Shown: one piece after another, positions 32,747-44,710 of the stretch
How the letters are laid out: the number at the start of each line of letters is the position of its first letter
How positions within the stretch are numbered: the first letter of the stretch is position 1
Origin: Dillenia suffruticosa
Lineage: Eukaryota > Streptophyta > Magnoliopsida > Dilleniales > Dilleniaceae
DNA: 64,000 bases
Direction of reading: 5' to 3'
Assembly: GCA_033439265.1 (NCBI GenBank)
Contig: JAVTVX010000012.1
Span: forward strand, 13,613,501-13,677,500
The notes under the pieces: model-generated
The model's input: the letters and a program-made list of their open reading frames with translations, nothing else
What the model was told of the DNA's origin: nothing
Database searches by the model: none
Translations under genes and position numbers: made by a program

Positions 32747-33954
32747 ACATCTGGAAATCTCTCAAACAACACAGACATGTCTTTTTGCACTGTCTGAAAG
32801 AGATTCATACATTGATTTACTTTTTCTTCTACAACATTGATTCTATTTTCTAGTTCATGAACACATTCTGGTTTGTCTGAGGAAAGATGTACTGGATGTG
32901 CAGTTGTCTTCCTTCTCTTCCTAGAAAATTCTCCAATTTCATGCCTTGATTTAGGTAATTCAAAATCTCTCTAATCATTTAAGTTATGTTCAAAACCAGC
33001 TTCAATTCTACCTTTTTCATCTACTTTGCCTTGCCAAAATTGCCCATCTCTATGTTTCCAAAATTTTTTCATCAAAAATTGTAATACCCATATGATTAAT
33101 GCAAGAGCTACCAAGAGTAAGAACTGTTTCAGTTACTACTTGAAATTCAGAAGAATCAAATCCCTTGAATTCCAAAATAGTCAATAGGATATTTTCATAA
33201 ACTCTCATAGTCACATTTTTTCTAATATGAGACATAAAAATTTCAAGCAAGTCTAATTCTTTATCTAGAATCATGGCAGCAATAATCTTGGCATCTTTAA
33301 CAGTCATAGTAGTCATACTTCCATTCTTCGGTATAATACAAGAGCCACAATCTTGTGAATAATTCTAATTAACAGAGGAAAATTTGTGCAATACATATAC
33401 TTATTTCCAGTTTCATCTTTACTACCAAGCAGACCATATAATTCATTCTTGTTCAGATTTGATAAAGAAGTATCTACAGTCCTTTTTACTCCTAAGCAAG
33501 CGAATATATCATTTTTAGAAATGATAACTGAATGATTTATAATTTTTGTCACTAAACTTTCTGCATTTTCAATATCTAAATTCTTGTAAAAATCAAAGAT
33601 AATCTGCTTCTAGTATGTTTGTGAACCAGTACATAAACTAACACAACCAATTCTTTCAAAAAACTTATGGATTTCTAACCCATTTTCTTCAAAAAATTCA
33701 AAATCCAGAATTCTTGAAAGAAGAACATTTACCTTCAAAGCACGATTATTTGTTGAAGTAATCTTGATTCTTGATGATTCTTCCATCGGAGGAATTTGAA
33801 CTTCAGGAGATGAAGACTTTTCGGGTGATGAAGGATTTAATCTAGGTTCAGAATTCCTACTCACAGATGAACTTCCATTATCTAGTTTGACATGAGATAC
33901 TGTGGGATTTGGGGTTTTTCTGTTGGCAATTCGTTGAGATTTTCCATGAACCAT
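32747..33954 (-). pseudogene. Extra ORF after pol (env-like / plant transposon-protein type), broken
   Basis: It starts with ATG at 33952-33954 (MVHGKSQRIANRKTPN), has a serine/proline-rich part (residues 15-65), then the block EIHKFFERIGCVSLCTGSQ. That block recalls the proteins annotated in Sireviruses as envelope-like and also as putative plant transposon protein. A stop follows and the next frames (33552-33313, then 33316-33050) continue with VIISKNDIFACLGVKR and related sequence. A last part (about 32935-32747) has a coiled-coil-like stretch HELENRINVVEEKVNQ. No signal peptide or clear membrane segment is visible, so an envelope role is not supported by the sequence itself. Confidence 0.55.
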
Positions 33955-34435
33955 TGTGATTTTGGAGATTAGCTTGAAGAATCTTGAAATTTTTTAATTT
34001 AGGTTTTCGCAAAAAGGAGAGAGGAGTTTTTTTTAATTTGGGAAAGTGAAATTTTAAAATTCTAGAATTTATGTTTCTTTTTTTTTTATTTATTTATTGG
34101 TATAGAACCATTGCTATACTTTTATCCTTACTTCTATAAGATTTTTATTATTTCATTTTCTTCTTTTTATAAAGGAAAATATACTCCAATCTCATTTTTA
34201 ATAAATTCAAACCTTTCTCTATCTAGAAGTTTTGTGAAAATATTTACCAATTGATTTTTTGTATCAATATATTTAGAATAATATCTCCATTTAAAACATA
34301 TTCTCTTATAAAATGATATCTAACTTCTATATGTTTAGATCTAAAATGATTTATGGGGTTTTTTGTTAGACAAATAGCACTTGTATTGTCATATCTCATC
34401 AAAATATTTTTATAATTTAGTCAATAATCTCTTAA

Positions 34436-34780
34436 TTATTGTTTCAACCATAAGATTTGAGCACAATAATTTCCTATTGACATATATTCTAATTCGGCTG
34501 TAGAAAAAGCAACTGAATTTTGCTTTTTGGATACCCAACTCACAATTCTATTTCCTAAAAATTGATAAGTATCTAAAATACTTTTTCGATCAATTTTACA
34601 TCTGGCATAGTCAGCATCTGAATATCCAATTAATTCAAAATTTGAATTTCTTGGATACCAAAATTTTAGTTTATAAGAACTTGATATATATTTTAAAATT
34701 CTCTTAGTAGATTTTAAATGAGACTCCTTAGACTTACTTTGAATCTTGCACATAAGCACATACTACACAAAATATCTGGA
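34436..34780 (-). pseudogene. Sirevirus-like RNase H
   Basis: Contains LKYISSSYKLKFWYPRNSN, then IGYSDADYARCKIDRKS with the catalytic D of the copia RNase H, FLGNRIVSWVSKKQNSVAFS and TAELEYMSIG with the catalytic E. It ends in a stop at 34436. About 60-100 C-terminal residues seem lost or lie in other frames. It follows the reverse transcriptase immediately, as in all copia elements. Confidence 0.85.
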
Positions 34781-35580
34781 CGTGAAGCAGTTAGATATAA
34801 CAAAAATCTTATCATATTTCTATAGAATTTTTCATCTACATATTTTCCTTTTTCATCCAAATCTAACTTAATAGAGGTAGATATTTGAGAACTAATATTT
34901 TTTGAGTTTTCCATTCCGAATTTCTTTATTAACTCTTTTGTATATTTTTCTTGATTTATGAAAATTTTTTCGGGTGTTTGTTTTATTTGTAAACCTAAAA
35001 ACAAATTCAATTCATCCATCATAGACATTTCAAATTCATTTTTCATCAAATTACTAAAATTATCACATAAGAATTCATTTGTAGCACCAAAAATAATATT
35101 ATCAACATAAATTTGAGCAATCAAAATATCATCATTAACATGTTTTGTAAACAAGGTAGTATCAATATTTCATTTGTTAAAATTATTTTCACAAGAAAAT
35201 CATTTAATCTTTCATACCATGTTCTAGATATTTGTTTTAAACCATACAATACCTTTTATAATATATAAACATGATCTTCTTTATTAGATTCTTCAAATTC
35301 GGGGGGTTGACTAACATAAATTTCTTCTTTTATATAATCATTTAAGAATGTGTTTTTTACATCCATTTCAAATAACTTAAAATTTTTGAAGCATGCATAG
35401 GTTAAAAGTAATCTAATTACTTCTAACTTAGCTACCGGTGCAAATATTTCATTATAATCAATTTCTTTTTCTTGTAAATATCTTTTTGCTACCAATCTAG
35501 ATTTGTTTCTTATGACATTTCTATTTTCATCTATTTTGTTTCTAAAGACCAATTTTGTTCCATTATTATTTTATCATTTG
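34714..35580 (-). pseudogene. Sirevirus-like reverse transcriptase
   Basis: The N-terminal part (35552-35256) reads NKSRLVAKRYLQEKEIDYNE, FAPVAKLEVIRLLL, FEMDVKNTFLNDYIKEEIYV (first catalytic D) and PPEFE. After a stop and frameshifted VLYGLKQISRTWYERL, the C-terminal part (35154-34714) has IAQIYVDNIIFGAT. In active copia elements this is YVDD, so the second catalytic aspartate is an asparagine here (a G-to-A change). KNEFEMSMMDELNLFLGLQI follows. It is inactive from both stops and the catalytic change. Confidence 0.85.
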
Positions 35581-35999
35581 GTTTAGGAACTAATGATCAC
35601 ACATTATTTTTTCTAAATTAATTTAATTCATCTTACATTGTTTCTATCCAACTTTTATTTTTAAGGGTTTCTTCTATAATTTTTGGTTCTATATGAGATA
35701 AAAGTATAAATTAATTTTCTATATTTCTATAAATTGATCTTGTTCTTATGCCTTCATCAATTTCACCAATAACATCTTTTTGTGAATAATTAGGTAGAAA
35801 TTTCCAATATTTTATGAATTCATCTTTATGCCCTTTTTCAATTTGAGATTTATTATTGTTATTATTTTCATAAGAGAGTTCATTTAACTTAATAGTCGTA
35901 CCATTATCCTCATCTTTTAGATTTTGAAAATCATTTTCATGAAATCTTACATTTATAGTTTTTTTCAACAATTTTAGATTTTAAATTGAAAACTCTATA

Positions 36000-36850
36000 T
36001 GTTTTACTATTCAATGAATAACCTAAAGAGATTTATTTTATTGTTTTTTCATCAAATTTATTAATAGTATTCAAATTATTTTTCAAAATATAATATGAAT
36101 ATCAAAAAGTATAAAAGTAAGATACATTAGGTTTTCTTCCTTTAAACAATTCATAAGGAGTTTTCTCAATCATAGGTCTAAGATATACTCTATTTATTAT
36201 ATAACAAGCCGTACAAGCGGTCTTGGTCCAAAAATATTTTCCTATACCACTCTCATTTAACATTGTCTTAGTCATTTTTTGAATTATTTTATTTTTTCTT
36301 TCAACCACTCCAATTTGTTGAAGTGTATAGAGTGCAGAAAAATTTTGATTTATTCCTTTCTTATTACAATATTCTGGAAATTCTATATTATCAAATTCTC
36401 TATCATGATCCGTTCTTAATCCAACAATTTTTAGATCTCTTTCATTTTGAATTTTCTTAACAAAAATTTTGAAAAACTCAAATTCACTATTTTTATTAGT
36501 TAAAAATAAAATCCATATAAATCTAGAATAATCATCCACAATAACAAGACCATATTTATTTTCATCTAAACTTTGAATTCTAATAGATCCAAATAAATTC
36601 ATATGTAAAATTTCTAAAGGTCTAGATGTTGAAACGTAATCCTTACTTTTAAATGATGATTTTCTTTGTTTATTTAGTGAGCATGCATTACAATATATGT
36701 GATCTTTTAAAATTATTCTTGATAAATCTCTTATTAAATTTTTTTAAGACAAAATTTCCAATTGTTTAAACTTCACTTAACCTAATTTTTTATGCCATAC
36801 ATATATGTCAATTTCTATGGATATCAAACAATTTTCTTTTAAACTATCTA
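36000..36850 (-). pseudogene. Sirevirus-like integrase
   Basis: The zinc-binding part (about 36770-36660) is degraded but shows a final CNAC motif before the core. The catalytic core (36602-36102) begins LHMNLFG (normally with D in place of N), then YGLVIVDDYSRFIWILFL, LRTDHDREFDN (second D) and GVVERKNKIIQKMTKTML (final E). TACYIINRVYLRPMIEKTPYELFKGRKPN follows. The copia lineage and the Sirevirus type are evident from the C-terminal block. Stops lie on both sides. Confidence 0.85.
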
Positions 36851-36857
36851 AAATTTT

Positions 36858-37125
36858 TTAGTTTACTAGATAGATATTTTCATATGTAATTCCTTCAAAA
36901 AAATTTTCTTGAGTTATGCAATCGAAAACTATGCATTTACTTTTCTTAAAAAGGATATCATATCCTAGATCACATAATTGATTCACACTCCATAGATTAT
37001 GCATTAACTTATCAACAAATAAAATATTTTTTATGGAAGTAAAGTTAATACCAATAGTACCTTTACTAATGATTTTTCCTTTTTTATCGTCTTCAAAAGT
37101 CACCATTCCTTACTCAATCTTTTCT
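36858..37125 (-). pseudogene. Sirevirus-like gag-pre-integrase segment / protease end
   Basis: The 82-residue frame reads GTIGINFTSIKNILFVDKLMHNLWSVNQLCDLGYDILF, the gag-pre-integrase segment that follows the protease in copia polyproteins. The protease itself should lie just upstream (37130-37260). There the sequence contains stops, with a D-S-G-C-F type phrase visible only in part (VDSGCFRHMT-like reading near 37160-37190). Confidence 0.7.
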
Positions 37126-37464
37126 AGTTTCTTGAACAATGAAACGTCACCTGTCATATGTCTAAAACAACCACTATCGACATACTATTTTCCTTTTGCT
37201 TTAGCCTCATGTTCCTGTACAAATTAAACAAACGGATCATCTGTTCTTAGGAACCCAAACTAGCTTGGGTCCTCTAGAAAACAAGTTTGTACTAGGAGTA
37301 AATTTTTCTTGAGTATAACTAAACTTGTTTAAGAATTAAAATTTAGTAATATGTCATATTTTATGACAATAATAGCAAGTATAACTATTCTTTCTTTTCT
37401 GAAAATTATCCAAATATTTATATTTAATTTGTAAAAAATCAGATTTTTTATTTCCTTTTGTGTT

Positions 37465-39170
37465 TCAGAAGTTTCTGTTAAAAGTATCAGAATAACTTCT
37501 TCTACCCCTATAAGTTGTGTTTCTATAGCGACTGCTTCTACCTCTAGTTTCTACAGTATGAGATTTTCTGTTTTCTGTATTTTTTACTGTACTAACAAAT
37601 ACAGTTGCATTGACTTGTGATTGAGATGCATTTTCAGAGTTGTACCCTAAACCATTTTTTGAAGAGTCATGTCTTTGAATTGCAAAAGGCCTAGTTAGTT
37701 TTTGATCACTTTCATTGAACTTTTGAAATGTATTTGTAATGAACATATACAGCTCATCTATTCTACTTTTCAGCAAATATACTTCATCATTCATTGAAGA
37801 ATTTTTCAATTTTATTGTTTTATTTTCAGATCTTAAAGTTGATAATTCAATGTTTACAGTGTTTATGGATTTCAGAACATCATTTTCAATCTTTAAAACT
37901 CCCAGTTCAGATTTCAAAACATGATTTTTAGATTTAACAACATCATTTTCAAAATTCAGCAACATGTTAGTCTATTTCAGAATGTTTTTTTCATATTCTA
38001 AATCTAGTATCCTGCATTTAAATTTTGAAATCAGTTTTAATATATTACTTTCATCAAAAATAACATTTTCAGTATTTTCAAAATTAGATTTTACCTGTGA
38101 ATCAGCCATCAGACAGATGTTTGCTTCATCAGAATTTTCTGAATTTTCTGAGTCTGAATCATCCAAATCACTCCAGATAGTCATCAAGACTTTTCCATTT
38201 TTCTGGAATTTCTGGATTTTCTTCAAGAGAATTGGGCACTCATATTTGATATGTCCTGATTTTTACACTCACAGCATACAACTTCTTTTTTGTCTTTCTT
38301 TTTATCATTGTTTTTGGTGAATTTTTCTGTATAGAACTTAGACTTTGCAGATACATTAGTCTTTGAAAATTTCTGAATATTTTTACCTTTTCTTCTAAGA
38401 ATTCTAGATAGTTTCTTAGCTAAAAGATTGACTTCACTATCACTACATTCATCCTCTGAAGATTCTTCCTTTGCAGTAAATGCAATAGATTTTTTCTTCC
38501 TTTCAGATTCAGCAGAATGATACACCTCAGTTTCATATGCCATCAGCTTCCTCTTAGTTCATTCAAGGATAGTTTCGACAGATCTTGAGCCTCCTCTATG
38601 GCAATCTTTTTAGCATCCCAAACTCTGGGCAGAATTCTCAAGATTTTTCTAACAAGATCAGTGTTCGAAAAGGATTGTCCAAGAGACTCCGGTTCATTTG
38701 TGATGGATGTGAATCTGTTAAACATTTCCTTCACTTGTTCTCCTAGCTAAAACTTAAACAACTCATATTCCTACATAAGAAGATTGATTCTGGTGTTTTT
38801 GATAGTTTTAATGTCTTCGTGAGTGACACAGAGTCTGTCCCATATCTCTTTAGCTGTGGAACAAGAAGAAACTAAGTTAAATTCTATCGGAGAAATTGCA
38901 GATAGCAGCAGATGCTTTGTTCTAGAGTTTATAGACATTTTCCTTTTGTTTTCCTCAGTCGCTATAGGGGTTTTTACATCTAAATTTTCTTGAGAAATTA
39001 CTTCCCAAGCTTCACAATCTGTGGCTTGAATAAATGTCTTTATTCTCCATTTCCAATAAGAGAAATTAACTCCATCAAAGTAGGGAGCTCTATTTGTGTA
39101 TTGGCCAAAGTTGTACTACAATGCCATTGGATTTTGGCTCAAAAGACAGCTCTTAATGGAGTCAAGCATA
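37465..39170 (-). pseudogene. Sirevirus-like gag
   Basis: Reading from about 39165, the frames give an N-terminal capsid part with KHLLLSAISPIEFNLVSS and EIWDRLCVTHED (about 38930-38810). Then come EQVKEMFNRFTSITNEPESLG (38734) and LVRKILRILPRVWDAKKIAI, the UBN2-type gag of copia elements. A charged linker EESSEDECSDSEVNLL follows, and a zinc-knuckle region at 38270-38230 interrupted by a one-base shift. The last part (38226-37465) is a long coiled coil (leucine/asparagine-rich, KSELGVLKIENDVLKS) with a basic arginine-rich end. Long coiled coils in gag are known from Sireviruses. Confidence 0.8.
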
Positions 39171-39171
39171 A

Positions 39172-39183
39172 GCTCTGATACCA
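39172..39183 (-). promoter_or_regulatory. Primer-binding site of the Sirevirus-like element
   Basis: TGGTATCAGAGC on the minus strand, two bases inside the 5' LTR end. Confidence 0.9.
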
Positions 39184-39185
39184 CT

Positions 39186-40436
39186 TATTGGTCCCAATGA
39201 AACCAAGAAGGGGATTGAATTGGTTTGGTTTTATTTAGGATTTTACTCTACTAAAATCAGTCCTAAAACATATGGTCAAATAGCATGCAAAATGTTAATG
39301 TAAATGCACAAATAAAAAGAAGGGATAGAGAGATCAAACTCGGTTTATAGTAGTTCAGCCTTGCGCCTACGTCTACTCTTCTAACTCAGCAAGCCAGGAT
39401 CCAGCGATAGTTAGTTTTCACTATGCACAAAGAGAGTTACAACCATATGTACATGGCTTTAATGTTGACAATATGCACCTTCCATCTTGAAGATGTCTTA
39501 ATTCAACACTCAGCAAAGTCTAACTCTCTCACACTTAGCCTATCAACCCTTGAGAATGTTCCTCATACTCTCCTTAAACTTGTGAGACTATACAAATAAG
39601 AACTCAGAATAATATAGGAATGTATAAATTCAGTTGATAGGAGAAAAATGCAGTAGCAGATATGATCGAATAGCTGTATTTGAGTTCTGATTTCTCTTAA
39701 ATCAAGTTTTGAATGAAATCTGTAAAAATCTCTCAATAAAGTTTGAATATTGCTCTTCAAGGTTCAATTCGAGTTCTGTCAAAAATCTGCCTGTTTCGAA
39801 ATGATATAGCCCTTTCAAAATGCCTTCAGAACCAGCACTTGATAAATTTTTCAGATCCTAAAAATCAACCTTCTGTTCAGATTTCAAAACCTCCTTTTAC
39901 TACAGTAACTTTCAGAGTTTCAAATTCAACAATACTCTTGTAATAAGGAGAAATCAAATCTAAAAAATGTTAGAAGTTAGAAAAGTTATATAAGATTATA
40001 AAGTTTCTGAAAACCTGGCAGAATTTCAGAGATTGCTTAAATTCAAATTTTAAATTTGATTTTATCTCCAGTAAAAGTCTGATCTGAGTTTAAATTTGAA
40101 TCACCTATTAAAATAGGTTTCATGGTTAAGTATAGCTCCCGATCTGTACTTAATATGCTGAGCTAGGATTTGAAAGCAGAACAAAAATACAGCAGAAATC
40201 GTAATAATTCAAAATTTATCTGAAATTCTACTATTTTTATCCAAACATACTACTTCTACCTAGATTTGCTCTACTATGCTTCTGTGACAGTGTTCTCTAA
40301 TCAATTGTATAGATTTATTTATATAATCTTACATTACATATTCTAAATGTCTGCACACTTAATAAATTATTAGAAACGCATATAAAGTTTTGTTATCATC
40401 AAAATATATTAGGGTTGGATAACAATTTTCTTAATA
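39186..40436 (-). repeat. 5' LTR of the Sirevirus-like element (right copy)
   Basis: Same length as the left copy (1,251 bases). Starts TATTGGTCCC, where the left copy has TGTTGGTCCC. Flanked on the outside by TCTTT. Confidence 0.9.
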
Positions 40437-41610
40437 TCTTTCATCTGCATATTCAAAAAACATTATTACCTTAATTTCTAAGCGGTTGATATAATCAACC
40501 GTATTCTTTATTTTGTCAACAATATCACGAATGTCTCCAAACTTATCTTGAGCCAATAGGTTCAAAATATGTGCATAATATCATATGTGAAAAATCTTTC
40601 CATCACACATCAATTTGCTATAGTTAGACAAGTCTTCTTTCATAATAGTTACTGCCGAATCATTGTTAGAAGTATTGTCAACTGATACTATGTACACTTT
40701 GCTTCAATTTTTCATTCCTTAGCACACTTGAACAAAATAGCTACAATTTCTCTACCCGTATGCGGCGATAGATTATTGACAGAGTTTAATATTCTCTTTT
40801 GCAATTTCTAATTAGAGTCAATCCAATTGGCCGTTACAATCATGTACCCAATTTTTTGGGTTTTTAACTTCCAAAGGTCTGTTGTCAAGCTAATTTTTGC
40901 AACATTTGCAAGTACATTCTTCAATTTCTTCTTTTTAGTCTCATAAACCAATATACAATCATTTTTTTCTATTTGCCTTGATATTGGTTTTCATTCTGGC
41001 ATCACACGCCTTTGCATTATATTAAACCCCTTCTCTTCCACAATGCTAAATGGATACTTATACATCATAATCTAATGTGCAACTATCTTTCTCATTCTCC
41101 ACATGTTAAACTTCGCAGAAACAATTTGAGGGTCTTTAGAAAGTGACACAACTCCAATCGGTTGAAAGTTGATAAGTTTAGATTATGTACTTCTCATTTT
41201 CCCTAATAAATTGTTGATATTTTTTTAGGTGTTTGATGTAGGTGCTTGTTTACTTAGTTTTATGTACGTAGTGTTGGCATTTTACTATCATCTCCTTCTT
41301 CAACAACATCATCATCTCTTTTTTCTTCACCACCATGTCCTTCTTCCTCCATTTCCTTGGTCCTTTGTTCAATTTCTACCTCTATCAGAATGGATGTGTC
41401 TTCAGTACTTTGAACTGAGATTTGCACATTCTGTTCTCCTTGAACAACAAGCGTAGTAAAACCAATAGATGCAATAATGGGTGTAACTGAGAATTTAGAT
41501 ACATTTACATCTTGAGATTCAATTTTCCTTTTCTTCCTACCATTACTTATACTTGCTTTTAGATCTATTCTTTTATTAATAACAAAAAGAAAAAACAGAA
41601 ATTGAAACAA
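40437..41610 (-). pseudogene. hAT transposase, N-terminal half
   Basis: From 41610 a frame of about 115 residues is rich in charged residues (NGRKKRKIESQDV, EVEIEQRTKEMEEEG), as in N-terminal regions of plant hAT proteins. Downstream frames (to 40437) contain LTTDLW-like, VYIVSVDNTSNNDSAV, MCDGKIFHI-YYAHILNLLAQD, FGDIRDIVDKIKN and YADER. The VDNASNND, CAHILNL and DI blocks are hallmarks of the hAT catalytic region. Stops and shifts are frequent. A BED zinc finger was not clearly seen. The reading continues at 31063 across the copia insertion. Confidence 0.75.
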
Positions 41611-42972
41611 TCAAAAATTAAAAACAAAACAGTTGGTAGTTAGATAAAAATGCATAACAATGAAATGCATGGGTAAAAAACAAACTCTATAAGGAACCAA
41701 TGACTAATTTATTTTCAGATATTCCGAAAACCAAATTTTGAGGACTCTATTAATCAGCAACACTATAATAAGCTAGCTTTGGTCATAGGAAGATGATGAA
41801 ACTAATTGACCTAAGCTAGATGCCAAAGTTGTATAAGGTCACCATGAACCATATTTCAAAGTTGTATGCATTTGATTCTTTTCATATATTCACTTGTTTT
41901 TGGGAGAACTAATTGACCTAAATTAGATGTCCGTAACCAATCTTTTCAGGGATAGAAGAAGTCAGTAAGGATCGAATCACATATACATATAGTATAGGAC
42001 ATGCCTCTAAGACACAACTGTACATTATAAAAGATTTAAGCAAGTTTCATATTGTCAAACAGTTGGCAAAAATATAGTGGAAGATAAGATTGTGCATTCA
42101 AATCACACAAGGCATTGTCAGGAAAAAGAGGAGATTGCTACATGATATGGATCAATTTTTACAATAAAAACTTGGGAATTGGGCAAGAGACACATGTTAA
42201 TGACAAAGAGACTTTTGCAGCTGACCACATTCTATGAAGAATCAAGACATATGCAATGAATTTGGGACATGGGCCCCTATAAGATGTTCATGTTCAACTT
42301 GTATGTCCGACAGAGACAGAGATATGAGGCAACAGAGACATTGCAGTAGCAAACCCCACAATTTTCTGGAAATAGAAAGAGAAAGATAGAGACAAAGTTT
42401 ATTTTCGCACTTCGTAAATCTTTGTTGCACAAGAAAAAAGATGGCTGAAGATTCGAGAGCTAGGTCAAGGTGAGAAAAGAGCAAATCATAAAATAAATCG
42501 CGAAAACTCTAGGTTCATAGAGAGCAAAAATCAAAAACCCCAGAGAGAGAAAGAGAGAAATAGTTTATCTTTGATTCGACCTCTGAGCAGTGAAATTGTA
42601 ACAACGATAGAGAGGAGAACAAGATCTTCATCGTACACAGAGCTTGAAGTTTGATTTGAGGTCGAGAGGCGAGAGCTAGGTCACTGTGAGACGAGACCAA
42701 TTCGAGAATCGATCGCGATCCATAATAAGAAATGAGAAATGGATAGAAGAAATAAAAGGTAAAATGACATTTGCGTCCTTCAATTTTTAAAATCTAAGAG
42801 TTATTATTTATAATTTATTGAAAGAAGAATAGGCATACACGTAATTTCATATATACCGGGTAGCTCGATGAGTTTTCGAGCTTGACACAATATGGGCTCG
42901 AGCTCGAGCTCGAACTTTGATTGGGTAGTGTCATGGGTACCTGTGACACTACTGGGTTATCATAACACCCCT
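41611..42972 (-). other. 5' region of the hAT element, no further gene seen
   Basis: Contains CT-rich leader-like sequence (minus) around 42300-42710 and a repeated word GAGCTAGGTCA at 42457 and 42672. Ends with the CTCGAGCTCGAGC segment and the terminal repeat. Confidence 0.45.
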
Positions 42973-43021
42973 ACCTACGACTCTTTCAAATGACTTTTCA
43001 AAATATAATATTTAAATTTTC

Positions 43022-43061
<40 letters not shown>

Positions 43062-44710
43062 GTTTTTTTATGATATGTATATGATAAAAAAATAATATAA
43101 ATCCTTTTTAGATTTTTTAAAGCTCTTTTAAGTCAGAAAAAATCTTTGGTAACATTTGGTTTGAAATATAAGACAAGATAAACCACGGGTTACAAAAAAT
43201 AAAAGGGATTGGATAAAAATTTTTAAAAATAAATGAAAACAAGGTGACAAAAGAAAATTCATCAATCTTTTTCTCTTTTATTTTGTATTTCTCTTTGTTC
43301 TCATGTTTTCTGAAAAAGAAAATACAGAAAATTAGTTCATTTTTATTCAATTTTTGATTTTGCTTCTATCTCTACGAACCCAATAAGATATTTTCTTTCG
43401 TATACTCATCCCTTTTAATTATATTAATTGTAGTGTTCAAAACATTAAAAAAAAAAAGAAATCTTATTTTAAAATTCATCCCAAACCATTTCTGATCAAT
43501 AGGTACCGTTCACATTAACTTAACATTAATGTCAGTACAATATCAACTTGTTTTTAAACTATTTATGATCAAGGGAGTGTGACCGTTGATGTAACCCGGT
43601 TACATCCTTTTAACCCAAAATTAATTTTGAGATGATTATTATAAAATAAAAAATATTATAAAATCTTAATTATAGTTCTCAAAAATATTATAAAATAAAA
43701 AATATTATAAAATCTTAATTATAGTACTAAAAACATAAATAACCCCTTGTTAATATTGACATTCAAAATTCACTTCAAATTGAAAAACACACACACACAC
43801 ACACTCTCTCTCTCTCTCTCTCTCTAAATATAGACGCGCCGTTGAAGTGCTCAACGCACTTGCAAGCAATATAATGAAAGAGGATTGGTGAAGGTCATTT
43901 TCCAAAGAAACAATATATTAATAATTCCTATTTCCAATTCTTCGTTTGGAACATTTGAGGGGGTTGAGGAAGGACATCTTTCCCTCTAAAAACATTGGCC
44001 ATCAAAGTCTCTCAAAATTCAATTTTCCTAATGAACATGGGTTGATGGGTTTGAAGTATTGCATATCAGCCAAGACGAAGACTTCAAACAATGATGATTG
44101 CCGAATTCAATGGTGAATCGCCCATGCCCATAAAAAACTAATCTTTGTTTGGTTATGGGAGAAGTGTTGTACTATTCAGGGTTTGCTCCCAGTAACATCC
44201 GAGGTGCTCGGCCCGCAACCAACTAATCCTAACCAGGCGGGACTGAGTCCTGTGAACTCTTTATTTATTTTTTATTTTTTTTATAATCGATCAATATTTA
44301 AAATTATATTCTAATAAATTTAATTCAATCATTCTTAGGACTAATTTATGAAAGATCTATCCTAGCATAATTTTTTTAATTTTAAATTTTAAGTAAAAAA
44401 TTTAATTAAAAACTTTAACATCCTTGTGTATCAAAGTAAATGTCTGTTAATTCATTTACTCTATTTATTCTGAAACAAAACAAATAACCTACGAGAGTGG
44501 TAAAACTACAAAATATATCACTATTTATTAAAGAGAAATGAGAAAAAGAACATACAAATCTTTCCTACAGTTAAATGAGTTGGTCAAAAGTTTTATCCGA
44601 TCCTTAATAGGTTGTCAGAGTTTCTTGTCCTTACGCATCTTACTTCATCTGTTTGATTAAAGTGTACGTGACTTCTGAAGATGCTCAGCGGTCCTAGTCT
44701 TTTGGCATTT
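42973..44710. other. Low-complexity intergenic DNA
   Basis: No gene seen. Microsatellites: (TA)n at about 43028-43058, (AC)n then (TC)n at 43789-43825. A 60-base tandem pair with TATAAAATAAAAAATATTATAAAATC occurs at about 43635-43730. Confidence 0.6.

Larger units (their letters stand above)
31064..40436 (-). mobile_element. Near-complete Sirevirus-type Ty1/copia element
   Basis: It is 9,373 bases long with two LTRs of 1,251 bases each (31064-32314 and 39186-40436), a perfect TCTTT target duplication (31059-31063 and 40437-40441), a perfect tRNA-Met primer site and a polypurine tract. On the minus strand the order is gag, integrase, reverse transcriptase, RNase H, as in Ty1/copia. The integrase phrase KTPYELFKGRKPN, the extra reading frame after pol and repeated polypurine tracts point to the Sirevirus (SIRE/Maximus) lineage. 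All genes carry stops or frameshifts. It is inserted in the hAT transposase. Confidence 0.9.
29365..42972 (-). mobile_element. hAT DNA transposon, split by a copia element
   Basis: The ends AGGAATGTCACGAT (29365) and, on the minus strand from 42972, AGGGGTGTTATGAT agree at 10 of 14 positions with only transitions between them. Both are followed inward by CTCGAGCTCGA/GAGTTTGGCTCGA-type sequence common near hAT ends. Transposase pieces lie at 40437-41610 and 30100-31063 (minus). Without the copia insert the element would be about 4.2 kb, a normal size. I could not confirm an 8-bp target duplication. Confidence 0.65.
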
